DNA from: Dechloromonas sp. ZY10
Lineage (GTDB): Bacteria > Pseudomonadota > Gammaproteobacteria > Burkholderiales > Rhodocyclaceae
NCBI RefSeq assembly: GCF_041378895.1
Contig: NZ_CP144212.1
Coordinates: 1,287,501-1,351,500 of the forward strand
DNA: 64,000 nt
Direction: 5' to 3'
The translations under genes were made by a program, and so were the position numbers. Positions 17,295 through 25,040 of the stretch are shown here, one piece after another (the first letter of the stretch is position 1; each line of letters starts with the position of its first letter). Below the pieces are notes generated by a model that saw nothing but the letters and a program-made list of their open reading frames with translations, ran no database searches and was not told the DNA's origin.

Positions 17295-17606
17295 TTATTT
17301 CTTGGCACCGCACTTGGCTTCGCCGCACTTGCCGTCGGCCTTCTTGTCAGCCGGCTTCTTGTCGCCGCCACACTTGGCCTCGCCGCACTTGCCGTCCTTC
17401 TTCTTGTCGGCGGCCTTCTTGTCGCCACCGCATTTGGCTTCGCCACACTTCCCGTCCTTTTGCTTGCTGTCAGCTTGCGCCAGTTGGTAGCCGGCTTCCA
17501 GCTTTTTGGCGGAGAACGGGGTGTCGCTGGCAGCCAGTGCCGGAGACAGCGAGGCAGCGGCCAAGGCGGAACCGAGGGCGAGGGAGGTCAGGGTTTGCTT
17601 TTTCAT
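17295..17606 (-). CDS. bufA: Bufferin precursor with three DGKCGEAKCG repeats (BufA/HvfA-like)
   Basis: 103 aa. A signal peptide (about 1-26, cleavage after SPALAAS/ALA) precedes SDTPFSAKKLEAGYQLAQAD, then three near-perfect repeats of DGKCGEAKCG separated by Lys/Asp linkers (GDKKAADKK). Six Cys in all, each in a KCG context like the EGKCG motif of HvfA. In studied systems the DUF692 enzyme converts such Cys to thiooxazole-type rings that bind copper, and the product is exported to the periplasm. Chemistry here is inferred from the family. GGAG seven bases before the ATG. First gene of the operon bufA-bufB-bufC-doxX-mcp-EAL. Confidence 0.9.
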   Translation of the reverse strand: MKKQTLTSLALGSALAAASLSPALAASDTPFSAKKLEAGYQLAQADSKQKDGKCGEAKCGGDKKAADKKKDGKCGEAKCGGDKKPADKKADGKCGEAKCGAKK

Positions 17607-17820
17607 GATAGGACTCCATTGAGAGTGAGAGTTTTAAGCTGCAAAAACCCGGTTTTTTTCGGGCTTGCTGGTTAGTCGGAGCTGGCGGCTGATTTCTTAC
17701 AAGGGCGGAGAGATTTTTTTCTGGCCATATCTCCGGCCAATATCCGACCGACTTTCTGCTGTTGCAGGCGCGATGGTGGCCGTGCTTGCCCGATTTGAAT
17801 TCATTTGTCATTCTCTGGGC

Positions 17821-20247
17821 ATGGTCCCGATCGTTCTTCCCGCGCTGGCGTTGACCTCCGGCATCTGCTTTTTGCAGATGTTGCCGGTCCTGCCGCCATG
17901 GCCCTGGCGGGGGCTGCTGGTCGCCGTGCTGCTGGGGCTGTTGTGCTTGGGCTGCTGCGGTTCCGGCCGCGCCGGCCAGCTTGTCCGGCTGCTGCTGGCG
18001 TGTGGGCTCGGCTTTGTCTGGGCGGGGTGGCAGGCCGCAGACCGACTGGCCGAACGGCTTGATCCGGTGTGGGAGGGGCGTGACCTGCAGGTGATTGGCG
18101 TGGTGGCAACACTGCCGCAATACAGTGAGCGTGGTCAGCGCTTCGAGTTTGTGCTGGAAAGCCGGTTGACCGTGGAAAACGATCGCCGCCAGGAAATTCC
18201 CGCCCGTCAGGCCGGGTTGCCGGCGCGCATCCTGCTCAGTCATTACTGGCGCGGAGGAATGGCGGCGGCCGGGGATGCTCCCGAGCCGATACCGTTGTTC
18301 CGGGCTGGCGAACGCTGGCAACTGAGCGTGCGGCTGAAACAGCCGCACGGCAATGCCAATCCCGGCAGCTTCGATTACGAAGCCTGGCTGTTCGAGCGTG
18401 GCCTGCGCGCTACCGGCTCTCTGCGTCCAGGGCCGGCAGTACGCCTGAGCGAACTGGTTGCCCAGCCTCGGTGGTGGCTCGAACGCTGGCGCGATAGCTT
18501 GCGGCAGCAGATGCTGGCCCAACTGCCTCCGGCCGACTATCCTGGCGCCGGCATTCTGGTCGCTCTGGCGATGGGCGATCAGCGTTCGATCGGCCCGGGT
18601 GAATGGCAGGTTTTTAGCCGTACCGGTACGACACATTTGATGAGTATTTCCGGTCTGCATGTAACCATGCTCGCGGCGCTCTGCGCAGCCCTGGTTACCG
18701 CCGGCTGGCGGCGCCATCCGGCACTGGTCCGTTGCTGGCCGGCGCAACAGGCCGGCTGGCTCGCCGCAGCGCTGGCCGGTTGCGGCTACGCTCTGCTCGC
18801 CGGTTTTGCCGTGCCGGCCCAGCGTACCGCGATGATGCTGCTGGTGGCCTGTCTGGCGGGTTTGCTGCAACGCCAGCCGGCACCATCACGTGTTTTGGCC
18901 CTGGCGCTGGTTGCCGTACTGCTCTACGACCCCTGGGCCGTACGTGCTCCCGGCTTCTGGTTGTCTTTTGGCGCGGTAGCGGCGCTGTTCTGGATCGCCC
19001 AGGCGCAGCCGGCCGGCAGCGGCTGGCGGCAACGCCTGCTGGGCTGGGGGCGCGTGCAGTGGGCGGCAACGCTGGCCTCGTTGCCGATCCTGCTGTTGCT
19101 GTTCCAGCAACTGTCGTTGGTTTCGCCGCTGGCCAATGCGCTGGCGATTCCGCTGGTCAGCTGGGCGATTGCCCCGCTGGCGCTGGCAGCAGCCTTGCTC
19201 GGCAGTTTGCCCGGCGGCGAAACTCTTGCCGCGATGACGCTGCAGTTGGCCCATCTACTGCTTGCCGGCCTGCTGCTGTTTCTCGCCTGGTGCGCCCAGG
19301 CACCACTCTGGCAGCCACCGGCTCCGCCCTGGCCGGTCGCATTGCTGGCCGGCGTAGGGGTGGCGATTGCGCTATTGCCGCGCGGCCTGCCCGGGCGTGG
19401 GCTCGGCCTTTGTTTGGTGCTACCTGCACTGTACTGGCCGGCACCGCGCCCGCAGCAAGGCAGCGTCTGGGTCGATTTTCTCGATGTCGGGCAGGGATTG
19501 GCGGTGGTTGTCCGTACCGCGCGGCATAACCTGGTGTATGACCCCGGCCCGCTTTACGGCCCGGCGGCCGATGCCGGCGAGCGGGTGCTGCTGCCGTTTT
19601 TGCGTTTTTCCGGCGTCGACCGTGTGCATCGCCTGGTAATCAGCCACCGCGACAGTGATCACGCTGGTGGCACGGCCTCGCTGCTTGCTGCCCTGCCGGT
19701 GGAGGAGGTGAGCAGTTCCTTCGCCTCCACCCCGTCCGAGCTTTGCCGTGGCGGCGAACGCTGGCAGTGGGATGGCGTTGATTTCGCCTTCCTGCATCCG
19801 CCGCCCGAGGCTTACACGGTCGACCGTGCCAAACCGGTAAAAAGCAATCACCTCTCCTGCGTCCTGCGCATTACTGCCGGCGGCCACCACCTGCTGCTCA
19901 CCGGCGATATCGAAGCCGTCGACGAAGCGCGGCTGCTGGCGGTGGTACCGCACGAACTGCTCGCCGACGTCCTGCTGGTCCCGCACCACGGCTCGAAAAC
20001 CTCGTCCTCTCCCGAATTCATCGCCGCCGTCGCACCGCTGCACGCCGTCTTCACCGTCGGCTACCGCAATCGCTTCGGCCATCCCCGGCCGGAAATCCTC
20101 GCCCGCTACACCGCCCACGGCACGCAAACCTGGCGCAGCGACCGCGACGGGATGGTCAGCATCGAACTGGGTCCCAGCGGGGCCAGGCTCAGTGCCTGGC
20201 GCGAGCAGCGGCAGGCTTACTGGCATAGGGTATTCGTTGGCCGGTAA
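17821..20247 (+). CDS. comEC: ComEC/Rec2-type DNA uptake channel protein
   Basis: Inner-membrane channel that carries single-stranded DNA into the cytoplasm during natural transformation. 808 aa from the ATG at 17821 (MVPIVLPALALTSGICFLQ), which fits the family start; the frame is open to 17665 and a start at 17773 is possible, neither with a clear SD. Order: N-terminal DUF4131 region with two helices, OB-like domain, the competence domain (about 190-470; FSRTGTTHLMSISGLHVTM), then a metallo-beta-lactamase-like domain at about 545-780 (FLDVGQGLAVVV, VISHRDSDHAGG, LLTGDIE, VLLVPHHGSKTSSSPEF). The dense His/Asp motifs suggest a nuclease-competent C-terminal domain. Monocistronic; last native gene before the island. 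Confidence 0.93.
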   Translation: MVPIVLPALALTSGICFLQMLPVLPPWPWRGLLVAVLLGLLCLGCCGSGRAGQLVRLLLACGLGFVWAGWQAADRLAERLDPVWEGRDLQVIGVVATLPQYSERGQRFEFVLESRLTVENDRRQEIPARQAGLPARILLSHYWRGGMAAAGDAPEPIPLFRAGERWQLSVRLKQPHGNANPGSFDYEAWLFERGLRATGSLRPGPAVRLSELVAQPRWWLERWRDSLRQQMLAQLPPADYPGAGILVALAMGDQRSIGPGEWQVFSRTGTTHLMSISGLHVTMLAALCAALVTAGWRRHPALVRCWPAQQAGWLAAALAGCGYALLAGFAVPAQRTAMMLLVACLAGLLQRQPAPSRVLALALVAVLLYDPWAVRAPGFWLSFGAVAALFWIAQAQPAGSGWRQRLLGWGRVQWAATLASLPILLLLFQQLSLVSPLANALAIPLVSWAIAPLALAAALLGSLPGGETLAAMTLQLAHLLLAGLLLFLAWCAQAPLWQPPAPPWPVALLAGVGVAIALLPRGLPGRGLGLCLVLPALYWPAPRPQQGSVWVDFLDVGQGLAVVVRTARHNLVYDPGPLYGPAADAGERVLLPFLRFSGVDRVHRLVISHRDSDHAGGTASLLAALPVEEVSSSFASTPSELCRGGERWQWDGVDFAFLHPPPEAYTVDRAKPVKSNHLSCVLRITAGGHHLLLTGDIEAVDEARLLAVVPHELLADVLLVPHHGSKTSSSPEFIAAVAPLHAVFTVGYRNRFGHPRPEILARYTAHGTQTWRSDRDGMVSIELGPSGARLSAWREQRQAYWHRVFVGR
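19815..19828. repeat. Dispersed palindrome core inside comEC
   Basis: A perfect CACGGTCGACCGTG within the comEC coding region, read as TVDR in a variable loop before the SCVLRI motif. It lacks the A/T tails of intergenic copies, so it may be coincidental or an old in-frame insertion. Confidence 0.5.
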
Positions 20248-20497
20248 GCCGCCAGCCGTCCTCTGCCTTCAGGGCGCTGCGGCACTAATCTTGCCAGGCT
20301 ATTGCCCCTGCATTTTTGGGGCAGGTGCTGGCTAAAAACTGGTGTGATGGAGAGAGGGGGATGTAATTCAAATTTTTATTTTCATTGACTTTGGTCATAA
20401 TTTCCCGGCATTATTTTTTGCCAATGGAATTTCTGTGTGGGTCGCCCCGGAACCTGTAGATGCTCGGGAGCCTTAAAAATAGGCAAAAGGAGAAGTC

Positions 20498-20657
20498 ATG
20501 AGCAGCACGCATCAGCGAGAAAAATTCAAGGTTGAAGCAGTTAAACAGGTGACCGACCGGAGGCATCCCGCCTCAGAAGGCGTCAACTGGCTGGGCGTGT
20601 CGTTGCCGACGCTGTATGAGTGGCTCAAGCGCTATAGCCTGCCAGAGGCCAAGCAAA
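20498..20657 (+). pseudogene. IS3-family transposase OrfA remnant
   Basis: The first ~52 codons match the N-terminus of IS3-type OrfA: MSSTHQREKFKVEAVKQVTD, then a helix-turn-helix with GVSLPTLYEWLKRYSLPEA. After about 20657 the similarity stops and the frame runs into antisense of a ribbon-helix-helix gene. AAAAGGAG precedes the ATG. The upstream 60 bp (GTCGCCCCGGAACC...) may be the element's left end. No OrfB is present. It marks the left edge of the accessory island. Confidence 0.7.
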
Positions 20658-20878
20658 GTGACTTCAACTGTGTTCAGCACCCGCAATGCCAGTCTTCGTT
20701 CAGCATTGCTTTCGCCACGGGCAGCACGAATCTCAAAACGGGTTGTGGCGTCGAATTCGGACAGCATCAGAGTGGCCATTTCGTAGATCAGGCGATTGAG
20801 CGGTGTGCCTCGGCTTTTGGCAAGTGCGTTCAATCGTTGATGCTTCTCATCGGATAGGCGAACAGTGAGCACACCCAT
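20573..20878 (-). pseudogene. Ribbon-helix-helix antitoxin-like gene with IS-derived 3' end
   Basis: Residues 1-65 (MGVLTVRLSDEKHQRLNALA, then KSRGTPLNRLIYEMATLMLS) match CopG/HicB-like antitoxins with a good SD (AAGGAG) upstream. The ORF then continues for about 36 codons into the complement of the IS3 fragment (LLGLWQAIALEPLIQRRQRH), replacing the normal short C-terminus. The DNA-binding part is intact, so it may still be made as a chimera; no partner toxin gene is seen. I call it a probable pseudogene produced by IS insertion and deletion. Confidence 0.6.
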
Positions 20879-20974
20879 GTTGAATCTCCTTCAAAAAATC
20901 TTCGGGTGGAGCAACTCCGAAGTCTGCAAAGGCTCCCCCACGAAAGTACTGCTCATCAGCGCCTCTGCAAATAA

Positions 20975-21499
20975 ATGAAAACTACCCCCAAAACTTGGTG
21001 GCTTACCGGCCTACCCGCAGCAGGCAAAACCACACTGGCCACCCGGCTGTGCAAAGAACTGCGCCAACGGGGTCACCCTGCCTGCCTGCTGGATGGCGAT
21101 GAAGTCCGCCAAGGCCTGTCTAAAGACCTGGGTTTCTCGATGAATGATCGGGAAGAAAACATGCGCCGTGTCGCCGAAATGGCACGGCTGCTGAATAACT
21201 CTGGCATTCATGCAGTAATAGCACTGGTTTCCCCTTCGATTGCAGGGCGTAGCACAGCAAAGCAAATCATCGGTGCTGATAACTTCATCGAAATTTACGT
21301 GGCAACGCCGCTGGAAATATGTCGGGAAAGAGACCCCAAGAACCTATACATCAAAGCCCTCGCCAGCAAAGGGATGGAAATGACCGGCGTTGACTCTCCA
21401 TATGAACCGCCAATCAATCCCAATTTCACTGTTCTTGGGGTAGGCGATGAAGAAATTCATGTACTAACCAGGGAGTTTTTCTACTCTGCTGATTTATAA
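20975..21499 (+). CDS. cysC: Adenylylsulfate (APS) kinase
   Basis: Phosphorylates APS to PAPS, the universal sulfonate donor. 174 aa, single-domain. P-loop GLPAAGKTT (about 12-20), LDGDEVRQGLSKDLGFS, DREENMRRVAEMA, a VALVSPSIAGR segment (family SPyraxR), and YVATPLEICRERDPKNLYIK, then MTGVDSPYEPP. All substrate-loop motifs are recognisable. There is no SD before the ATG, and no ATP sulfurylase or PAPS reductase gene nearby, so it is not part of an assimilation operon. Its lower GC than flanking genes and the sulfotransferase 2.6 kb downstream suggest a dedicated PAPS supply. 187 bp of AT-rich DNA separates it from the first collar gene. Confidence 0.93.
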   Translation: MKTTPKTWWLTGLPAAGKTTLATRLCKELRQRGHPACLLDGDEVRQGLSKDLGFSMNDREENMRRVAEMARLLNNSGIHAVIALVSPSIAGRSTAKQIIGADNFIEIYVATPLEICRERDPKNLYIKALASKGMEMTGVDSPYEPPINPNFTVLGVGDEEIHVLTREFFYSADL

Positions 21500-21685
21500 A
21501 AAGAACCTCAATAAAGCACCCAAACAACATACGCCTTTAGTCATGCGCCAAGATAAATCAACCTGACAAACTAATTGCGATATTTAATGGTATTTGCATA
21601 AAAAGAAAGTCATTGTGCCAAGGGGGATGCAGAAGGAATAATGACCCGGCGGTTCTTCTGAATCTACAAATTAAGAGGATTGAAA

Positions 21686-22399
21686 ATGGTAAATAAACTT
21701 ATTCGACACACGCGTCAGGCGGCTATGGTCGCTGGCTTCATGGCTATTGGTGGGTTAGTACAGGAAGCTCAAGCTTGTCCGACGACTCCATTCGTTGGAA
21801 CCGTTTGCACCACCTCCATTAACTACTGCCCCGAGGGTTACCTTGAAGCTAAGGGGCAGGCCGTTTCGATCAGTAACTATGAAGTGCTTTATGCCGTTAT
21901 TGGTGCCACCTACGGTGGCACGGCTACTACATTTAACTTGCCCGACATTCAAAGCCGTGCAGTTGTTGGCATTGGCTCATCGCCAAGCGCTCCCTCAGTG
22001 GTTCAAGGGGGAATATACGGACGAGAAGCCGTAAGCTTTACGTCTGCTGAACTGCCTGCTCACAGCCATACAAGCAGCTATACGCAAACAGCGACTGGCA
22101 CCCCCCAAGGTACTGTTTCCGTTTCAATCTCCAGTGCCACTGGGACAACAGATACCCCAAGTGCCAATGCCAATTATTTGTCAAATTCCACCAATGTCAC
22201 GGTTGCTGGCGGTAAGGCTGCGGTTTACGCCTCCACCCCCACACAAACAATCGCCTTGGGTGGCGTCACCGTTTCCGGCTCTGTAGGCACGGTGACAGTG
22301 GGGGGGGTTGGTGCTAGCACGCCCATTTCCATTGTCCCCCCACAACTTGGGTTAAGACAGTGCATTGCCTATCAGGGTATTTATCCTGTGCGTCCATAA
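21686..22399 (+). CDS. Secreted phage-tail-collar domain protein, copy 1
   Basis: 237 aa. The ATG at 21686 has AAGAGG seven bases upstream; a TTG at 21680 is too close to it. Signal peptide about 1-29 with an AQA cleavage site directly before Cys-Pro. The mature N-terminal half is a Tail Collar domain (NYCPEGYLEAKGQAVSISNY, FNLPDIQSRAVVGIG), as in microcystin-dependent-protein relatives, with LPAHSH at the end of the domain. The second half is Thr/Ser/Gly-rich beta sequence, closing with PPQLGLRQCIAYQGIYP. Four Cys positions are shared with the two paralogues that follow, suggesting two disulfides outside the cytoplasm. Not a prophage: no other tail genes are near. Function unknown. Confidence 0.85.
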   Translation: MVNKLIRHTRQAAMVAGFMAIGGLVQEAQACPTTPFVGTVCTTSINYCPEGYLEAKGQAVSISNYEVLYAVIGATYGGTATTFNLPDIQSRAVVGIGSSPSAPSVVQGGIYGREAVSFTSAELPAHSHTSSYTQTATGTPQGTVSVSISSATGTTDTPSANANYLSNSTNVTVAGGKAAVYASTPTQTIALGGVTVSGSVGTVTVGGVGASTPISIVPPQLGLRQCIAYQGIYPVRP

Positions 22400-22494
22400 A
22401 TTCCAGTCCAGCCTTAGACCGTAGATATTGCGTGGCCCAACAAACAAAGGTCATGCCATTCAAATGAAACAGTCGTAATGACCGGAGAAATGTA

Positions 22495-23217
22495 ATGATG
22501 AAGTCTTCGAAGAAAATCCTTGCTGTCAGCCGCCAAACGCTACTCGCAATCTGCGCAACAGCAGGAACTCACGCTGCCCTTGCCTGTGACGGTGATGGGG
22601 AATATATCGGCTCTATCTGCGTCACTGCTGCCGGCTATTGCCCCCAGGGCTATTTAGAGCCAAATGGTCAGAGCCTCCCAATCAACGGCAATCAAGCCTT
22701 GTTCGCTGTTATTGGCATTGCCTTTGGTGGCGACGGCAGGACCAACTTCAATTTGCCCAACCTACAGACGCGCACCCCCGTCGGCACCAATCCCAATACG
22801 TCAAATGGCCTGAACATCGTCAACTTGGCGCAGCAACGGGGAGCAGCCACTGTGACCCTCACCCAAGCTAACCTGCCCCTGCACTCCCATCCTGCAAATT
22901 ACAACCCCAATGCAGTTCCCAACAGCCTGACAGTCAGCATCCCAGTGTCCGCATATAGTGCTGCCACTACGGTCACGCCCACTACGACGTATAACCGCTT
23001 ATCAGCCTCCACCACCGGTCCGAACGATGCCTATATTTGGTCCGGCACCATGGCCGAGGTTGCTACTGTTGGTGGGGTTACCCTCAACGCGGCAAATAAC
23101 AATGCCAATATCCCGGTATCCACCTCAGGTATGGGACAGCCCTACGCTAACTTGGCACCTGAAATTGGCTTGCGTTATTGCATTGCTAACGTGGGTATTT
23201 TCCCCCCCCGGAATTAA
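22495..23217 (+). CDS. Secreted phage-tail-collar domain protein, copy 2
   Basis: 240 aa. ATG at 22495 with GGAG seven bases upstream. Signal peptide ends HAALA before Cys-Asp. Collar motifs: GYCPQGYLEPNGQSLPINGN, FNLPNLQTRTPVGTNP, NLPLHSH; C-terminal EIGLRYCIANVGIFPP. Same four-Cys plan as copy 1 but the sequences have diverged substantially in the middle (the repeated Thr/Asn segment around 150-210). It lies 95 bp after copy 1 with its own SD, so either a loose operon or separate transcription is possible. Could be a surface adhesin tip, a matrix protein or a substrate of the nearby sulfotransferase; none is shown. Confidence 0.85.
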   Translation: MMKSSKKILAVSRQTLLAICATAGTHAALACDGDGEYIGSICVTAAGYCPQGYLEPNGQSLPINGNQALFAVIGIAFGGDGRTNFNLPNLQTRTPVGTNPNTSNGLNIVNLAQQRGAATVTLTQANLPLHSHPANYNPNAVPNSLTVSIPVSAYSAATTVTPTTTYNRLSASTTGPNDAYIWSGTMAEVATVGGVTLNAANNNANIPVSTSGMGQPYANLAPEIGLRYCIANVGIFPPRN

Positions 23218-23298
23218 TGCCTAACGGTTCATCTCTGCCATAAATTGGCCACACGAACCCAATAATTGTCTGTTTGCATTTTCCATTTGGAGAATCTA

Positions 23299-24021
23299 AT
23301 GAATACTCGGTCGATTCGCGTACACCAACTGATCCAGCGTAGTCTGGGACTGTTGGCCTGCACCCTCTCTATTTCTGCTTTTGCTTGTCCCAGCGATGCC
23401 CTAACGGGGACGATCTGCCCTACCGCCGCCAATTACTGCCCCGTTGATGGCAACGGTTACACGATTGCTGATGGGCGACCACTCGATATTCGCCAATATC
23501 CCGCCTTGTTCTCACTCATCGGTTATATCTACGGCGGTAGCCAAAATACCTTCTATCTGCCCGACCTCCGTGGCCGGACTCCCGTTGGCGTAGGGCAAGG
23601 TGCAGGCTTGTCCCCCGTTGCCTTGGGCGAAAAACGCGGTGCTGAAACCACCCCCATGACTATGTCCAATATGGCGTTCCACAACCATACTGCTACCTTC
23701 CAGCCCACTGGCTTGTCCGTTACAGTGCCCGTGTCTACTACCCCGAGTGCCCCGGTACCTGTAACGACACCAGACACCACCCATAACTATTTATCTGCTG
23801 CTCCTACAACTGGCCCAACAGGTGCCGGTATTTGGACAAATAGCACCACGCAAATTGCCACGGTAGGAAAGGTAACCACTTCTGTCAGTGGGGTAGCAGG
23901 TAATATTGCCCTTGGTACAGCGGGCACGCAAACCCCCACCCCGGTTCCTACACTGCCTCCCCAATTGGGTTTGACCTACTGTATTGCTACCTACGGCAGC
24001 TATCCCCCTAATCCAAACTAA
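23299..24021 (+). CDS. Secreted phage-tail-collar domain protein, copy 3
   Basis: 240 aa from ATG 23299 (SD GGAG six bases upstream; the open frame to 23266 is not used). Signal peptide ends ISAFA before Cys-Pro. Collar motifs: NYCPVDGNGYTIADGRPLDI, FYLPDLRGRTPVGVG; the usual HxH turn reads AFHNH. The C-terminal half is Thr/Pro-rich and ends QLGLTYCIATYGSYPP. Third tandem paralogue; the shared YLP/FNLPD core and C-terminal QLGL..CIA pattern show descent by duplication, with enough divergence to suggest the copies are old or do different jobs. Confidence 0.85.
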   Translation: MNTRSIRVHQLIQRSLGLLACTLSISAFACPSDALTGTICPTAANYCPVDGNGYTIADGRPLDIRQYPALFSLIGYIYGGSQNTFYLPDLRGRTPVGVGQGAGLSPVALGEKRGAETTPMTMSNMAFHNHTATFQPTGLSVTVPVSTTPSAPVPVTTPDTTHNYLSAAPTTGPTGAGIWTNSTTQIATVGKVTTSVSGVAGNIALGTAGTQTPTPVPTLPPQLGLTYCIATYGSYPPNPN

Positions 24022-24096
24022 CGGACATTTGTTAGGCAATGGCCGCATTGGCAACATGGCGGTCATTATTACTTCTTGACCTAGCCCACATTGGCC

Positions 24097-24942
24097 ATGA
24101 CGAGTCACGCATCTATTTTTCACTTCATCTCCGGCCTGCCACGTTCCGGTAGCACGCTTTTATCTGCCCTGCTGCGACAGAATCCTCGATTCCATGCCTC
24201 CATGACCAGCGGTCTTGGCGCCTTGGTCAACGGCGTCACCCAAATGATGAGTCCGGGCTCCGAAGTAGCGCTCACCATGGCGGGCGAACAACGGCAAGAC
24301 ATACTGTCCGGCTTGTTCCACAGTTACTACCAACACCTGCAAGACAAGCCCGTTATCTTTGACACCAACCGCATGTGGACATCCCGCATGCCCTTGCTCA
24401 AAGCCCTCCACCCCAAGGCCAAGGTCATTGCCTGTGTGCGGGACATTCCTTGGGTCATGGATAGCCTGGAACGCCGGGTGCGGGAAAACCCCTACCACTT
24501 CACCCGCCTGTTCGGCCCCATGAATCAGGGCACCGTCTATAGCCGCGTTGAAGCCCTGATGGGCCACGAAGCCCTGGTAGGCCGCGCCTGGAGCGGCCTC
24601 AAAGAAGCTTTTTACGGTGACGAAGCCGACGCCCTGCTGGTGGTGGAATACGAATACCTTTCCCGCATGCCGGAAAAAGTGCTCAGACTGATCTACGACT
24701 TTATCGGCGAGCCCTGGTTTGAAGGTCACGATTTTGAAAATGTGGAATTCGACGCCCCCGAGTTTGACGAAGCCTTAGGCGTTTCCGGCCTGCACAAGGT
24801 GCGCCCCAAGGTGGAGTTTCAATCCCGCCGCAGCATTTTGCCCCCCGACCTGTTCAAGAAGTTTGAAGGCATGGATTTTTGGCGAGAAATGGCGGGTAGC
24901 AAAGCATTTGTCATTGCAGGTAAGCGAGAGGAAGGTCGTTGA
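24097..24942 (+). CDS. Sulfotransferase family protein
   Basis: 281 aa, predicted to transfer sulfonate from PAPS to a hydroxyl or amine. The PAPS 5'-phosphosulfate loop is at about 10-20 (ISGLPRSGSTLLSALL). The 3'-phosphate region is likely VIACVRDIPWVMDSLERRV (R and S of the family pattern), and LLVVEYEYLSRMPEKVL matches the family's central strand-helix. It has no signal peptide or membrane segment, so it acts in the cytoplasm, before export of any acceptor. The ATG at 24097 is chosen over TTG 24091; the SD is weak. It sits between the third collar gene and the giant gene, with cysC 2.6 kb upstream. Acceptor unknown. Confidence 0.88.
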   Translation: MTSHASIFHFISGLPRSGSTLLSALLRQNPRFHASMTSGLGALVNGVTQMMSPGSEVALTMAGEQRQDILSGLFHSYYQHLQDKPVIFDTNRMWTSRMPLLKALHPKAKVIACVRDIPWVMDSLERRVRENPYHFTRLFGPMNQGTVYSRVEALMGHEALVGRAWSGLKEAFYGDEADALLVVEYEYLSRMPEKVLRLIYDFIGEPWFEGHDFENVEFDAPEFDEALGVSGLHKVRPKVEFQSRRSILPPDLFKKFEGMDFWREMAGSKAFVIAGKREEGR

Positions 24943-25040
24943 ATTGCATTGGCATTATTCTATTTGCATTAATATTGGCAATTAAATCCTTGAATTGCGC
25001 CTACCCTGAATAACCCCGCCCCCCCTAAGCGAGGCAAACC

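Noticed and set aside
21686-24021. Prophage remnant explanation for the collar genes
   Set aside because: No integrase, baseplate, sheath or lysis genes nearby; all three proteins have signal peptides, which phage fibres lack.
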